Source: Streptomyces sp. NBC_01210 | GTDB lineage: Bacteria; Actinomycetota; Actinomycetes; Streptomycetales; Streptomycetaceae | Assembly: GCF_036010325.1 (NCBI RefSeq) | Contig: NZ_CP108549.1 | Span: forward strand, 4,650,001-4,714,000 | Reading direction: 5' to 3' | DNA length: 64,000 nt | Shown: in pieces, positions 63,242 through 64,000 of the stretch | Layout of the letters: each line of letters begins with the position of its first letter | How positions within the stretch are numbered: the stretch's first letter is position 1 | Notes under the pieces: generated by a model | Told to the model about the DNA's origin: nothing | The model's database searches: none | What the model saw: only the letters and a program-made list of their open reading frames with translations | Made by a program: the position numbers and the translations under genes

Positions 63242-64000
63242 GTGAAGATCCGGGTGGAGCGCGATGTACTCGCGGAGGCGGTGGCCTGGGTGGCCCGGAG
63301 CCTCCCGGCCCGTCCGCCGGCACCCGTACTCGCGGGCCTTCTTCTGAAGGCGGAGGACGGTGCCCTCAGCTTCTCGAGCTTCGACTACGAGGTCTCGGCC
63401 CGTGTCTCGGTGGAGGCGGAGGTGGACGAGGACGGCACCGTTCTGGTCTCCGGCCGGCTGCTCGCCGACATCTGCCGCGCTCTCCCCAACCGCCCGGTGG
63501 AGATTTCCACAGACGGTGTACGCGCGACCGTGGTCTGCGGCTCCTCGCGATTCACACTCCACACCCTGCCTGTGGAGGAGTACCCGGCGCTGCCGCAGAT
63601 GCCGACCGCGACGGGCACCGTGCCCGGGGAGATCTTCGCCTCTGCCGCCGCACAGGTCGCCATCGCCGCCGGTCGCGACGACACGCTCCCCGTCCTCACC
63701 GGCGTACGCATCGAGATCGAGGGCGACACGGTCACGCTGGCCTCCACCGACCGCTACCGCTTCGCCGTCCGCGAGTTCCTGTGGAAGCCGGAGAACCCTG
63801 ATGCGTCCGCCGTGGCGCTGGTGCCCGCCAAGACACTGCTGGACACTGCCAAGGCACTGACCAGCGGTGACACGGTCACGCTTGCGCTCTCGGGCTCGGG
63901 TGCGGGCGAGGGGTTGATCGGTTTCGAGGGTGCCGGGCGACGGACCACGACCCGACTGCTCGAAGGCGATCTGCCGAAGTACCGCACGCTCTTCCCCACC
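63242..64000 (+). CDS. dnaN: DNA polymerase III beta clamp DnaN, 5' part cut by window edge
   Basis: DnaN is the ring clamp that holds the polymerase on DNA. The GTG at 63242 has AGGAGGCGGTTCC upstream, and 253 codons are open to the window end: VKIRVERDVLAEAVAWVARS, PVLAGLLLKAEDGALSFSSF, LPVLTGVRIEIEGDTVTLAS and TDRYRFAVREF, matching clamp domains I and II. The family is about 375 residues, so roughly the last third is missing. Confidence 0.97.
   Translation, partial: MKIRVERDVLAEAVAWVARSLPARPPAPVLAGLLLKAEDGALSFSSFDYEVSARVSVEAEVDEDGTVLVSGRLLADICRALPNRPVEISTDGVRATVVCGSSRFTLHTLPVEEYPALPQMPTATGTVPGEIFASAAAQVAIAAGRDDTLPVLTGVRIEIEGDTVTLASTDRYRFAVREFLWKPENPDASAVALVPAKTLLDTAKALTSGDTVTLALSGSGAGEGLIGFEGAGRRTTTRLLEGDLPKYRTLFPT

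Overview
The window is Streptomyces chromosomal DNA around the replication origin. Evidence: very high GC, frequent GTG starts, the sporulation gene ssgA, a DnaA with a long Gln/Pro-rich linker, the gene order dnaN-oriC-dnaA-rpmH-rnpA-yidD-yidC-jag-rsmG-parA-parB, DnaA boxes of the TTGTCCACA type, and nine perfect copies of the Streptomyces ParB site GTTTCACGTGAAAC. I cannot name the species.

Layout. 1-14.1 kb: mostly conserved housekeeping genes. They are the 5' part of thiC with its TPP riboswitch, a YibE/F membrane protein, ssgA (its usual neighbour ssgR is not visible), a small membrane protein, a cupin, a three-gene operon (holin-like, PtpA phosphatase, PLP enzyme), LysR, Nudix, a globin-reductase, a HAD hydrolase, a DUF2269-like protein, a GNAT enzyme, and then a run with decay: a 5'-truncated MarR gene, a frameshifted GNAT gene and an intact winged-helix protein. 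14.2-25.4 kb: accessory DNA. It holds a serine hydrolase, a partly duplicated AraC+VOC unit with a UvrA-like remnant between the copies, a DrrAB-type ABC exporter with a DUF4097 protein and a divergent regulator whose N-terminus resembles an IS30 transposase HTH, a TetR-controlled SDR group, and a decayed Tn7-type TnsA gene next to dnaB.

25.4-42 kb: dnaB with upstream DnaA boxes, a MATE exporter, the rpsF-ssb-rpsR-rplI operon, FemX, an alanine-racemase-like enzyme, a GT87 glycosyltransferase, a class A PBP, PadR with a 35-bp palindromic operator, myo-inositol-phosphate synthase and an MFS transporter. 42-53.3 kb: pcnA, a DUF6049 protein, MurJ, a pseudokinase, SigM with its anti-sigma factor, TrxB and TrxA. 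53.3-64 kb: GNAT, parB, parA, rsmG, jag, yidC, yidD, rnpA and rpmH on the minus strand, then dnaA, oriC and the 5' part of dnaN on the plus strand.

The genes combine origin firing (DnaA, oriC), fork assembly (DnaB, DnaN, SSB), segregation (ParA, ParB, parS) and cell-wall growth (MurJ, pseudokinase, PBP, FemX, SsgA). The most striking structures are two parS sites at the exact centres of 46-bp and 40-bp perfect palindromes between convergent genes, and the layered decay of the 12-25 kb accessory stretch. I found no CRISPR array, rRNA or tRNA, and nothing I would call a wholly new system.
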